Shown: positions 11,601 to 22,898 of the stretch, piece by piece | Layout of the letters: the number at the start of each line of letters is the position of its first letter | How positions within the stretch are numbered: the stretch's first letter is position 1 | Source: Klebsormidium nitens | Taxonomy: Eukaryota > Streptophyta > Klebsormidiophyceae > Klebsormidiales > Klebsormidiaceae | Length of the DNA: 64,000 bases | Direction: 5' to 3' | Assembly (NCBI GenBank): GCA_000708835.1 | Contig: DF237385.1 | Location: 1-64,000 of the forward strand | The notes under the pieces: generated by a model | Told to the model about the DNA's origin: nothing | Databases searched by the model: none | The model's input: the letters and a program-made list of their open reading frames with translations, nothing else | Made by a program: the position numbers and the translations under genes

Positions 11601-14600
11601 CCAGACGACCAATGGACCAAAAGGGGACTCGCACGAACAACACAAGTTACAGAGGATGAACACAACATACGAGCATAAGAGATAGGCAGTACTCAGATGT
11701 AGTGCTGGCACCTGCAGTCCCTGCCAGAATGCCTGTGGCTGATGAAAGAGCGGCCAGACGATACGGATCGGAAAAAACCGGAAACCCTAAGACATAAAGA
11801 ATGGCGGAATAGAAGATGAGCAAGACTACGCAACGACGAGACTCGGGGAACCGAGCAGAGCATGAAAGTAATTGACGGAATGGCGCTCGCACCTGCAGTC
11901 CCGGCCAGAACGCCTGGAGGTTGTTGAAGAGCGGCCAGACGACAAGGTTCGGGAAGAACGGAACGACTAACAGAAAAAAGCGGTGGAAAACACAGACGAG
12001 CAGGACTAAGATAAGCAACGAAGGCGTTCAAGTAACCGAACAGAGAAAGATAGAATCACACCTGCAGTCCCGGCCAGAATGCTTGGAGGCTGTTGAAAAG
12101 CGGCCAGACGACCATCCCGTCATCCATGTTGACCTCCAGGTACCACGGCGGCTGGTGCAGGTGCCGCTGTGCGGCGGCATATGCCTCGCGGAACATATGC
12201 AGATACTCGTCGCCGCCCAGAAGCAAATGCCCCTTCAACAGGTACTCGTAGAACGAGTCGATGCTGGTCCCAATGCCAGCATCCTGTACGTACCACAAAT
12301 ATTCAAAGAAGGCCTTTAGTTCAGTAGGTTGAAGGGCTACGGAGGAGGGCTTTGCGGGAAGTGCGTGAGTGATCTTCGGCCAGCCAGAGGTGATGCTCTT
12401 TCAGCAGGTACTCGTAGAACGAGCCGATGCTGGTCCCGATGCCCGCGTCCTGCGCAGGATACCGGGCGTTCAAATTTTTGTAGTCCAGGGTTTGACTTCC
12501 ACAAGGTGCAACTATCTGTAGCTACACAGGAGTAGATGCCCCTTCAACAGGTACTCATAGAACGGATTGATGCTTGTGCCGATGCCGGCGTCCTGCATAG
12601 AGGGGACAAAGGCTTGAAGGTTTCCTTCAAGTTAACCGGGTTGTACTGCGGAAACATGTGCAGGTACCCATCGCCGCCCAGCAGTAAATGCCCCTTCGGG
12701 AGTACTCGTAGAACGAGTCGATGCTGGTGCCAATTCCGGCGTCCTGCAAAGCACGGATGCAGGGCTTCAGCTATCCGGAGTCAAAATTATGCATCACGGA
12801 GTGTGTGTGTAGGTTTTCATTGCCGCCCAGCAGTACATGGCCCTTCAACAGGTACTCGTAGAACGAGTCGATGCTAGTCCCGATGCCAGCGTCCTGAACT
12901 CACGATCATGTTAAATCAAAACCTTCGATCCAATAGAATAAGGATTACGGAGGAGGGCTTTGCGGGAAGTGCGTGGGTAGTCCTCGCCCATTCGACCATA
13001 AATGATTATTCAGCAGGTACTCGTAGAACGAGTTGATGCTGGTCCCGTTGCCAGCATCCTGCGTAGAGGAGTTACACACCGCTTTTGGCCGTTTGAAAGC
13101 CACCGTTACGCCTTTCCAAATGTTGACAGGTTTCGTAGCCACCCAGCAGTGAATGCCCATCAAAAAGCCTTGTTGATCAGGTGCTCAAAAGCTCTCGCGG
13201 CCCCCAAGCAGGGGTGCGTTCGTGCAGAATCAATGCTGGGACCGATCGTCCACACGGAAGGTTGGACTGATGCACATATGACTTCATGGGCAATACCAAG
13301 CGCATCTTCGAGAAGACCCGCACGAAAAGCCTCTGTTCTTGTAACCTGTATCAGTTGAGCATTGAGCAAAGCCCGACAGACAGATCGAAAGGAAATTTGA
13401 ACTCAAGTCTGACTGGTTTAAGATTTCCTCCTAGTCTACCCGTCCCCTTCTTCTCGTCCAACATAAGTGCGCTTACCCTGTGCGTCCATTCGCCGGAGTA
13501 GACGTCAATATGCGCTCCAACGAGACCGAGGTGGGACCGGCGCGACCACAGGCCGCGCAGCGAATTGAGCGCCATGTCTTCAAACACTGCACAAAGTGTG
13601 CGTAACGGGTTTGACAGAAGAGTGAGAAACGCTTTTACCAAAGGAGAACGTTCTAACCAACGTGACGCTCTTTGGATGAACAGTAAGACACGCTTCTTCC
13701 AAACGAGAGGAACTCTCAGAGCGAACGCTCGACCTTAGGGATACTTGCGTTCGGCGGAATAACATGCTGTGAAAATACGTCGCATTTTCAACTTCTTTCT
13801 CTGAGTGGGTGCAAGGCAACAGAAAAGCACGGGGTAGAAATGAAGGATGGATAAGAGAAGGCGGCCACCACTCCAAAACATCGTTTCGGCTGAAAAGAAA
13901 GCCGTTTTGATATCAGAAACGCGTTGTCACAACCGTTGAGAGGGCGCAGGAAGGCGCCTGCCCTTGTCTACTGAGAAGCGCATTTTACCACGGTGTTTGT
14001 CAAAGTAACATCTGTGCGTGCCAAACAGATTTCACGATCTTTACGTACTCAGTCCTGCAGCCTCACAACCATCGCAACAGCTGAATGGGCGACTCATCGA
14101 ACGCCCAATTCAGGAGAAGATGGAGACGAGCACAAGGGCATGCTGACCTGGATCTTTGGTCAGCCGGCTGAGCATGCCGAACTCCAACGCCAACGTACCC
14201 CCGCCTGCTGTAGACGTCACCGTGGTCTCCTCAGGAAGGACGCCGGTCTGCAAATTGACCGAGCCGAAGGGGATGCCTGCAAATAGCGGCAAGCGTGATG
14301 CATGAGAAGTCTTTTTGTGAATGGTTCTGTCCATATCACCTGCTCAGTAGGCCTGGCTTCTAGTCGTGAAACCCCTGATCAGCCTGTGATACTTCCAAAG
14401 GATCAGTGGGACTCGCACAAAAGCGGTCCGCTGCAGTTCAGTGTGCTGCAGCATGAAGAAGGTGAGTCGTTCAAGGAACTGTGACACTTTGTGAACAGCG
14501 CAAACACAAGACAATGAAAGAAGGGTCCTGTAAGCCTGCTTGACGAACCTGTTGCAGTGTAGAACGCCGGGAGCAGGCGCCGCCCCAGGTCTTCCGCCAG

Positions 14601-15759
14601 CTCTAGCAGCTTCCCAGTGTATTGCTCCACCGCCATGCCTGTGCTGGGGTCCGACGCCAAGAGGTGTGCGGACAAGAGACCACCCAACACTCGGATGTTG
14701 GTCTCAAACACGGACACTGTCTGATTCTGCAGGGGGAGCAGAGTCCTTTTCTTCAGTTATACCAACATGTTGACGACTTGAAGCTGGCTGTTGGAAGGCG
14801 ATTTCTCTCAGTTGATTAGATCTGTGACTCAGGTTCTCAGCACATAGCTTTTGGAGTTCATGTGTCCTCTGATCGAGACTCTGAAAAGATTGTCCCACGC
14901 TCAGCCACGGTGCTTCGAGAAAAGCGAGCAATGGTCCTCCTATTCTGTCAGGACATCTTCGGGTGTTGAACAGATCTGGCATGCTCCGAAAGCCGGTGGG
15001 CAGGGGGAGATCACAGAGAGCAAACACAGGGGCTTCGATTGAGTGCTTTAATCATTCGTCATGGCACCTCTGGTTAAGAATAATCCTTGAGGAAGCCATA
15101 CGAAGAGCACCGCAACTTCACTTGGTGGTGTGGTCAGGAGGAGAACACAGACAAAAAGTACACGGGCTTTCATCGAGTGCTTCAATCAGCATTTCATTAT
15201 GGCATATCTGGTTTTAAATGATCCTTGAGGAAGCCATATGAAGAGCACTGCAACTTAATTGGTGGCTGATCGATTTTGTATAAGCAGTATCAGCTCAGTT
15301 CCTTGTCTAGGCTGGGCTGATGGTCAACTGAACACCCCAAGGTTCAATGAATACATGCTAATTAATGACACATACTAAGCACTGATGTCCGAAAGGCAAC
15401 AGATCAATGGGATAGTGCAGCTATTTCACCTTGTCAAAGTTAACATTACACGAAACCCATCGTACGGCCCTGGCAAACTCCTTTATGTCTCCCAGAAGTG
15501 CGAGGGTGTCCATAGCATCTATTAGCGTAAGCGAGTAGCCCCCCAAGGAATCTTCCCCACTGCAGCTTAGCGGCCGCAGCTCATCAAGCGGGAATGCGTG
15601 CTCCATGTAGTTGTTGTATGCACGGTAGAACATGGACTTCACTTCGTCTCGGAGCTCGAGCGCCTCGTCCCGCGAAACTCCCTCAGTTTGACAATTGACA
15701 GTGAGGATGCCGCTAAGCAGACAGATCAAGAACAAGACTGCCCTGATTGCAGGCGCCAT
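5674..15759 (-). CDS. EDEM-like GH47 alpha-mannosidase (plant MNS4/MNS5 type)
   Basis: Eleven exons join with matching phases: 15759-15430, 14726-14549, 14276-14148, 13586-13477, 12283-12062, 10614-10501, 9983-9768, 9246-9176, 8783-7805, 7034-6912 and 5946-5674, giving about 914 residues. The start at 15759 is the only in-frame ATG and precedes a good signal peptide ([19 protein letters not shown]). The GH47 core follows in order: [16 protein letters not shown] with the catalytic Glu, [44 protein letters not shown] with the catalytic Asp, LRPELAES with the third acidic residue, [11 protein letters not shown] and the YVFSTEGH calcium-site motif. EDEM proteins trim mannose from misfolded glycoproteins in the ER and direct them to ERAD. 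Unusual points are a roughly 300-residue Ser/Glu/Thr-rich insert within the 979-bp exon and a Gln/Pro-rich tail. Introns 4 and 5 hold arrays of exon 5 fragments. The weakest part is the join to the last two exons, which rests on splice sites and phase only. Confidence 0.9.
5966..6160 (-). repeat. Two decoy copies of the mannosidase last-exon head
   Basis: The real acceptor precedes 5946 and the exon begins [12 protein letters not shown]. Copies begin at 6032 ([12 protein letters not shown], acceptor GCAG kept) and at about 6125 (THQMRTTT, acceptor AG changed to AA). Spacings are 86 and 93 bases. The copied unit includes the upstream intron tail with its GGATTCCGC motif. The copies lie on the intron side of the real exon. 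Confidence 0.85.
10115..10200 (-). repeat. Decoy copies of the mannosidase seventh-exon head
   Basis: The real exon starts at 9983 after CTCTGCAG and reads [13 protein letters not shown] copy at 10125 starts after GCTGCAG and reads PGDKSCPL before a stop. A shorter, weaker copy at 10193 starts after TTTTGCAG and reads PGCP. Offsets are 142 and 68 bases. Both keep consensus acceptors. The first copy is clear. The second could be chance similarity. Confidence 0.65.
11266..11950 (-). repeat. Array of donor-type half copies of mannosidase exon 5
   Basis: The 3' part of exon 5 ([17 protein letters not shown] followed by a GT donor) is repeated downstream in intron 5. Copies end at 11893, 11712 and 11551, each with CTGCAG followed by GTG, and a degraded copy ends near 11267. 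The spacing is about 160 to 180 bases, then about 285. The intron heads between copies are also similar (shared CTCTGYTCGGTT and TGCTC motifs), so the unit is exon tail plus intron head. Several copies are preceded by a T-rich tract and TAG, so they could in principle act as cassette exons. Confidence 0.88.
12370..13245 (-). repeat. Array of acceptor-type half copies of mannosidase exon 5
   Basis: The 5' part of exon 5 (real start 12283, [18 protein letters not shown]) is repeated upstream in intron 4. The most conserved 46-base blocks lie at 12407-12452, 12550-12595, 12701-12746, 12851-12896 and 13016-13061, with a degraded one near 13160-13245. Spacings from the real exon are 166, 143, 151, 150, 165 and about 164. 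Five copies keep an AG acceptor directly before the Asp codon. All lose the exon after 70 to 100 bases; one has a 1-base deletion and the others run into stops. At the catalytic Asp position the copies read G, N, D, D and N. Confidence 0.92.
15020..15265. repeat. Two-copy tandem repeat in mannosidase intron 1
   Basis: About 105 bases around 15020-15125 recur at about 15162-15265 (unit near 141), sharing ATCCTTGAGGAAGCCATA and TCGAKTGCTT motifs. It lies wholly inside the first intron and carries no coding content. Confidence 0.8.
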
Positions 15760-17475
15760 ATTCACACATGTGCTCTCGTGCAGCAAGATCAGAATCCTGA
15801 TTGGAGGACAGAAAGTACTGCCCTGACCACTTGTGCACTGATTCAATGCAGTATCAGGGCAGCTGACCAATGCAATCCGCTTGCTCAATTTTCATTAGCA
15901 CCACCACTTCTAGCATCAACGGGTATAAATCATCGAAGCGTTTGACAGAGTCTTCTGTTTCATCTTGCAGTAGTTGCAAAGCTTGTGCCAGGGCTTATGT
16001 ACATTGGCAGCTACTTGAAACTTTTCCGCTGGCGCTGGCCGCCATTTTCTCAGCCTTCTGCTGCCAGTGCCAGCGCGGCCGCCTCGCTCTTCGCCGTCTT
16101 GGCATACATGCGCACCACTGCAAGCTGGCCACCGCCTTTTCTTATCATACTAGTTGAAGTCAAGTTTGTCGGACACCTTGCATGTCTAGATTTGGTCAAA
16201 ACGGCGAACTTTTTCCAACCGTCGATGACCACCACTTACGACCATCCAACGGTTTTGAAGGAGGCATAGATTTCCGGAGCAAGGTCGTTGAGCGTATCGG
16301 ACGGTTCAGAGGGACTCTGAACACCCATGTGAAAGCGTGACGGCTAAGAATGAGGGAGGGACCTCCTTGTTTTTCTGACAGTGACAGCCTGTCCCGGCGC
16401 CATGGTGTCCCTGAGTTCAGGAGGTGAATGAAGCACAGAGAAGGGGCCTGGGGAGCGCGCCAACGCCAAAGCGTAGTGGCTGGCGGGTCAGGAAGGGTCC
16501 GCTCAAGGGCTGTGAAAGCGGGCATTTAATATTGAACAAGCTGTGTGTGTTTTCAAAGGTGGACCTTGCCGCGGCAGGAGGAAGCACCTGAAAGCGAGGG
16601 GAAGGGCGTAAAATACAGCTAGTCTTGAGCTGCATTGTTGCAGGAGGGAGCAGATCTTGGGTGGCAGAAGTCTTTTGTTGGAGTCACTAACTGAACACAC
16701 ACTGCTTCAGGTCAGAGAGGTGAGTAAGGGGAGCTCTTTGTAAGAATGCTGGGGAGGCAAGAGCAGCTTTCGGAAGCTGATGTTTGTGAACTTATCCTGG
16801 CTCTCTGCTTGTGCTTCTCAGAAGAGTAGTACTCAATTGTAGAAGTGTTCGAATTTAGAGTGAGGGTAAAATGGGAAAGGTACGCTCCCAAGCATTTGTT
16901 TCTAGCATAAGTCCATCCACTTCGCAAAGGTGGTCCCTCAGAGCAGCAGACGCACATAGCAGGAAGGCTAGTTGGAAAATGGTGTTCAACTTGGTCACTT
17001 TGCAGCTTTCACGCCTCTGCTCATTTTGCTGAGTAGCAAGCTTCACTGCAGGAACCTCCATGCAGGGATTCCCCTCTTGCATTGCTCAATACAACGTTGA
17101 ATGCAGCTCAAGCAAGACTAGTGTTTGTTCAGAAGAGGTCATCGATGTTTGCAGTCTCTTGCATTCCGGCTCTGCTACCGTAGTTGGTTCATGCCCACAA
17201 CATGGGGCTGTAACCAAGGCTGTGCCTCACATGCACAGGCGCCTCTTTGGCAAGGGCCACAAATTGCAGAGACAAGCCTAGTAAAAATCCCCCCAAGAGC
17301 TTTAAGAGGAGAAAAGCCTTTCACCTTAAGAAGAGATCTGTAGTTTCATTTGTCGCGGAGACTCTCTATCAATCAGAATGCTCGTAATGTTGCAAACCTT
17401 CCAATGTGTGCTACATCATGGTTATTGAACTACCTTGTTTTACCCTCCTTGCAGGTGTGTTTGGACCAGAGTTAC
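15760..17475. other. Divergent intergenic region
   Basis: This 1.7-kb stretch separates the start codons of the mannosidase (-) and the GPS-like membrane protein (+), so it should hold both promoters and 5' leaders. No supported exon is seen. A T-rich tract ending in TTGCAG just before 17457 suggests that the right-hand gene has an intron in its 5' leader. Confidence 0.5.
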
Positions 17476-20400
17476 ATGGCTCCCAGCCGAGCCGGCAGAG
17501 CTCGGCAGCATTTCCTCCTCCTCCTAGTTGCTGCTTTGGCACTGTCCTCACTCGCAGAGAGCAAGGACTACTACAGCGACCCTGCCGGAAAGCTGCACGG
17601 CAAGTTACCAACCACTGTTGTACAAGAGGCTGTCGGAGCTAGGGTCAAGCACAGTAACCCTAAAAGACAGAATGGGGTTGAGAGAGAGACGCAGCCACTG
17701 GAGATGTATAACATGCTCTCAGAGGGAGGCGACGAAGTTCACGAGTTGACGGCTGGCAAACTTGGCGGGAAGTCTGAGAGGAGCGTAGAAAGGGACGTGT
17801 GGAGCGATCCTGAGGGGTCGTTGAAGGGCCGCTTCTCCGATGAGGTTATCCAAGAGGCGGTGCGCGGAGAGCGGAGTCAGGGGGGAAGCTCTCATAAGAA
17901 GGGGAGCCACTATGGGGACGGCCAGCGGCCGAAAAGTGGTAGAAATGAAGGGGAGAGTGCAAAGCCGCTCCAAGTGGTTGACCTGCTGTCAGGTGAAGTG
18001 TCTGACTTGCCGGCAGGCAAAGCGCAGAAGATTGTGAAAGGAGAGGCGTCCGAAAAGGGGAGTGCAGCAATCCCGATTGTGGGAACTAGAGAGAGGGCCC
18101 GGGCGGCTACGCAGGGAACGGATGTCGGTAAGCTGCACAGCAATCATACCCGGGAGGGGCGAGGCGGCAAGAACAGCACGAGGACGCGGGAGCAGTCCCT
18201 GAAATGGGGGCGCAAGGGCCGGCCAACAATTGCCAGCCTGCTCAAAAAAGACCTCTCGGACGAGTTTGAGAGGGTTGCTGCCAAGCTCATTTCTGCGTCC
18301 CGGAAGAAAGCGCACAAGCTCCCCTTTGCGGCGCAAACCCAGGCCCACTCTCACGGACTGTCGGAGGCGACACAGCACGGGCGGTCCCTCGCCGAGAGGA
18401 GGGAGCTGGCTGAGGCCGACAACCAGAAACTTAACCTCATTGGTATAGTTACACAAACCGCGGCGGTTAGGGCCGTGATTAACGCCACTGAGGGGGTCCC
18501 GGTGTCCATCCCCGCAGCAGGAAATGGGGTTGGCCTGGTTGCGGTGAAGGTTAGCACAACCTCGCTGCAAACCACGGGGCTCAGTCTCCAAGGTGTCACC
18601 ATTCCCCCGGGGGTGCAAGTTCCAGGAAACACATCGACAGTAATCCTGGTTTTCAGCGAGTTTACGGAAAACCCGTACGGTTTCACTAACCAGACGGTGG
18701 TCGCGCCAGTGGTCGGGGTGACGGCGTACGATGCAGCGGACCCGAACGCTGGGGCGGCAAACAGCACGTTGACTCTGCAAGCGACCCCGGTTGCGCCTTT
18801 CCAGGTAGGTACAATAAACATGTCTTTGTTTTTGCTTTGATGATAGTCATGTCAAGTCTTCCTGCGGGTTCCAAAGGTGTTGCCCGTGCGTTCATCGATC
18901 AGCAATAACATGGGCCTCAGATGTGCAGCTGGTGATCTTGCAAGAGAGTAACTCAAAAAGAGAGTCATGTGATAGTAGCTTATACAGTACGTTTCTTTGA
19001 TGAGACTTTGAAGACCAGCTGATTGAGCGGCAGCAGCACCCCACCGTAGAGTGCACCATTTGCGCTCTGAAGGTCCTCGTCTTTCGCTAACGGCCACATC
19101 CTGTCATTTTGCCGCTGTTGGAATACTGCTTCCCAATTCCTTCTTTCATACAGTCTTCAAGTATTTTACATTCAACCTCTAGTTACTGTTCAAAGGAACC
19201 AGCCTTTCCCGCTCCAGCTACATACAGTCTCACACCTTTTTTCCTCCACCTCTAGTTCGTGTTTAACACGACCCAAGGAGCCGGCCTTTCCTGCTCGAGC
19301 TACAACGCGACTGCCGGCCAGCTTTTGAACACAACCACAACGACGAGGGTCGCTACTGGGGGAAGGGCCGTTACCTGCACGGCAACTAGTCTGGGGACAT
19401 ACACGGTCGTCAGCACACTGGCGGTTGCGCCCGTTCCAGCCCCCGCCCCCGCACCGGGCCCTGCGCCGGTGCCTGCTCCTGGTGAGTTGCTGGGTATCTT
19501 GTCTCTTTTCCGAACATTAGGGTGCGCATCGACGGAAAAGCTGCAAAAAGCTTTTCAGATTTGTTGGCCAATCGGATGGCTTTTCAGATCCACGTGGTAG
19601 TCCAAGGTACATACCCAAGGAGTAGTATGGCTTGGAAAGTATCGTACCTCCTTCCTGTCGGTACTACATAGGCAACACTGGAGGCCAAGTAGGATTCGGT
19701 CGACGGGCAACCTTAGCATCATACAGTGAGGACGCTGCGTCACATCTTCGTTGAGTATGCTCTGCCTTCAGAAGGTTTGGGACCTACCTGGGCGGAGTTG
19801 ACTTGATTCGGGTGCAAGAGGATGAACATTGATGTACGTCTGAGGATTGAAGAGCTGCAAAAAAGAGCCGCAAATCCGAGGTGGACAGTTTCTTGCCTTC
19901 TTGGCGAACCGTGTGCAAACGTAACGAGCGCACTTCCTCTTCTTTTCCAACAGAATCTGCTAAAAGTAATACAGCCTTTCTTTGTCACCGTTGTTTGACA
20001 AGCTTCGCACGAAGCTCCACCTGTTTCCTTTTCCTTAGTTTGACTTACTACGACCGGAAGTGGGACCTTTCTCTCCTTCTTAGTTACCGCTGCAACAAGG
20101 TTCACGATGACAACGCTTCCATCTCGCTGGTTTTGCAAGCTGCTCCATACCAGGGGAATTCCCCTTTTCCTGCCTTGAATCGAAATTTTCAATTGCTTCA
20201 CAACGTCCTTCGCTGTGTGCTTTGTTTGACAACAGTCGGCAGCCTTCCCTGCCTTTCTAAAATTGGCCTGCCAAGTCGTAACTAGAACGACGGCTCTTTC
20301 TTCCGCAGGGCCTGCCCCCGCGCCCGCCGTTGTGGCCGCACCCCCTGCGAATGTGACAACCCCACCTGCGACTGTCAACACCAACAACGGCTCCAACACA

Positions 20401-21460
20401 AACGGCACCATCGCAAGCCCCCGAGACAGTGGCGGGAGCACAATCAGCGGAGGGGCGATTGCAGGTGCGAAGCCCTTATTAGCTGAAGAAATCAAAGTTG
20501 GATCTCAAAGGCGTTTGATTTGCTCTTCCCGTTTCTGGATGCTGTATGCGGGGAAGGAACTTGTGATGACTGAAGAAACGCAGTGTCACACTGGCTCTCT
20601 TTCGAATCAACCCGCCGAAGTGTAAGATCGTATTAGTCTGCCTTGAGCCAGATCTGGCTGAAAAAGAGAACGGTGTTGTTGGGTGGAGTCAAATGTTCAC
20701 CTGTGTGCCTCAGTATCTACGAATGGTAAGGTGATGTGCCCGACTTTCAAGCCGATCAGATCAGTGTGCGCTGTGACGTCCAATAAGAGCTGAAAAGTCA
20801 GTGCTCATGGTTGATCTGCTGCCATGATTCTGACAATCTGACTAATTGAAGAGCAAGGTCTTTGGAGGAACAGGGAAGACGAAGCCTATGGGGTCGTGCT
20901 GTTTCGAATTACCGCCTTGTCTCGCTTTGCTCCGTGCTGGTCGCAAATACAACGACACGTTCATCCGACTTTCAGTGGGGCTGGGCAAGAGTCGCGTCAG
21001 ATGTTGAGTTGTTTTCATCTTCTTGGTGCAAACCCCATCTTTGGTTTGCGAAGTTGCGTCCGACGGAGATGCTCATTCTGAACCACAGTTCGTGCTTTGA
21101 GCGCTCAGGCTATCACAGGTTGGTCAGTCGACATCGCAAAATAGCCGTCCGTGAGGATCACACGTCCAACTTGAACCAGAAGTTCCAAACTCAACAATAG
21201 TCTGCTGATGTTTGACATGCAATCGTACTTTCGTTACAGGCATCGTGATCGGAAGTGTTGCCGGCCTTGCTATCCTCGCCCTCCTAGCCCTCCTCCTGGC
21301 AAGAAGGTCCGAGCAGTCGAAGATTGCCCGCATGACGCAACGATCTAGGAACTCAGAGCCTTTGACGACCGCCTTGATTGGCGGCCAGCAAGGATTCAGA
21401 GCTCCTGTAGCGTCGCATGTCAGAACGAGGCCAGGACTTGAATCCGAAATTTATCCATAG
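17476..21460 (+). CDS. Secreted/single-pass membrane protein with a degenerate GPS-like segment
   Basis: Four exons are phase-consistent: 17476-18804, 19256-19481, 20309-20464 and 21240-21460, giving 643 residues. The ATG at 17476 starts a good signal peptide (hydrophobic run FLLLLVAALALSSL). The N-terminal third has two related repeats beginning YYSDPAGKLHGKL and VWSDPEGSLKGRF, each followed by a V-x-QEAV motif and later by an LLS or MLS stretch and an AGK motif. A beta-rich domain follows, then LSCSSYNATAG and VTCTATSLGTYTVV. These resemble the cysteine pattern of the GPS part of GAIN domains, but the conserved Trp residues and the HL-T cleavage motif are absent, so self-cleavage is unlikely. 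A Pro/Ala stalk, a Thr/Asn-rich linker with many N-x-T sites, one transmembrane helix (about 21 residues encoded from 21240) and a short basic tail complete it. This suggests a cell-surface or wall-facing protein. Function is unknown. Confidence 0.8.
19148..19225 (+). repeat. Decoy copy of the GPS-like exon head
   Basis: The real exon begins at 19256 after CACCTCTAG. Bases 19183-19225 repeat its start after AACCTCTAG, sharing GGAACC/GGAGCC, GCCTTTCC, GCTC and AGCTACA in order. The upstream intron tail is copied too (CATACAGTCT occurs in both copies). The offset is about 73. The copy is decayed and has a deletion near its beginning. Confidence 0.8.
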
Positions 21461-22898
21461 AAATGTCGTGTGTTCGCGTCGAGTAGGTTGAGTGATAGTT
21501 GCCTAGCTTGCTTGCTTATTTAGAAAGTCCTTGAGACTGAGCTAGGTATAGTGTAGTAAGCCAATGCTAATTTATTGTCCAATTGACGCCCTTGCTACAT
21601 TTGGACCTGTTCGTTCGTTTGCAACAAACTTGACTGAAAGCGGTGAAGCATGGCACTCCAGACTGTCCAGCATTTTGAGAGAATTCAGTATGCTTAGCTA
21701 GCTAGTGGCATGATCGGCTGAGAATCTTGAAAGTTGCACCCAGTCATCCCGGCCTCAGTGTGCTGCAAACGGGCCACATGGCCGGTGCGGTACGTTCAAT
21801 CAAGCCCACGAGAGCAATTAATGATTCGATCCAAGTTTCATTCAATGTATTATGCTGTTAGTCCGGCCCGCTCCTCAAGTTCGGCGCGGTAGCTATGAAT
21901 AAATCGGTCGTCTAAAAACTTGCATTGGTTATATTACACGATCGCTCACCTTCTACATGACATGTGCCCCAAAAGCTCGATCCTCACGTGACTTGCATCA
22001 ATTTGATCGCCGTATAGCATGATGCAAGCGCTACAATGTGCAGTACAGTGATGACGGTCGACGATCAAATTATGCGCGTATACACATGCCTGGCTTGTGT
22101 CTAAATATATTGCAAGTGCATGCTAGCATACCGCCATCGTGCCATGCTCACATGGCATATCCCGGGCATCCCCAATCGCATGCACACTAGCTGACTGAGC
22201 TGCAGCTCGAACATGTCATTGGTGCACATCTATCATGCATGACCGGGTCAATGGTAGCATGCTGCAGCGTACGTGCACATGAGCCCGAGCTTGCCACGAT
22301 GGAGGCGCGCGGCCGCTCTAAAATTTTTGGCCAGCTAAAACTCGAACCGTTGGCTGGTATGCGAATGGGCCACATAATGCTCGGTGTCTCATGTGGATAC
22401 ACTGCTGTACCACGTGCATGTCGCCCCAGATACCAGTGTGTCGTCTGACATGTTCGTCGGATGCGACTGAAGCAGCGAAGTTATACAAATCTGTAAAGCC
22501 GTGGCATGCATGTGCAGATCATGATGGCCAGGGCATGCAATGCAAACCGCGCACGTCTTCCCGTGCAATCTTACTCATCCGATTCGACTTAACATTTTAC
22601 GTGGCCGCCCACTTTGAAGCCTTCACCTTTGTCTCCGATACTGCCAAAAGCAGAGTATTTATCCTAGAGCCTGTACATATACGATGCTGCTTGACCTGTA
22701 CAAATTGCTACTCCAATCCGACGACCTCAGATCAGACCTACAAAGTGCTACTATGGATTCGTAGCCTCAAACTTCCATGTAAGTTTCCCAACTTGCGCTA
22801 CCTGTATTCAACCCCGGAACATCCCTTCACGTTCACGGTAGCCCTTCTAACGTCCCAACCAACGATTGAGAAGTCGTCGCGCGATGCACTATGTTCGT
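21461..22898. other. Spacer between convergent genes
   Basis: This is the 3' side of both the GPS-like gene (+) and ATG101 (-). No exon is supported. The stretch is rich in CATGCA, GATC and ACGTG words, especially at 21950-22560. Confidence 0.5.

Noticed and set aside
11266-13245. Regularly spaced repeats resembling a CRISPR array
   Set aside because: Units are homologous to the mannosidase exon and its introns, spacers are also similar to one another, and the setting is a eukaryotic intron.
11266-13245. Functional mutually exclusive exon cluster (Dscam-like)
   Set aside because: Each acceptor copy lacks the rest of the exon and a clear donor, and they run into stops or frameshifts, so they cannot replace exon 5 as they stand.
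17989-18780. 263-codon minus-strand frame
   Set aside because: It is the antisense shadow of the GC-rich first exon of the GPS-like gene and has no family resemblance or splice context.
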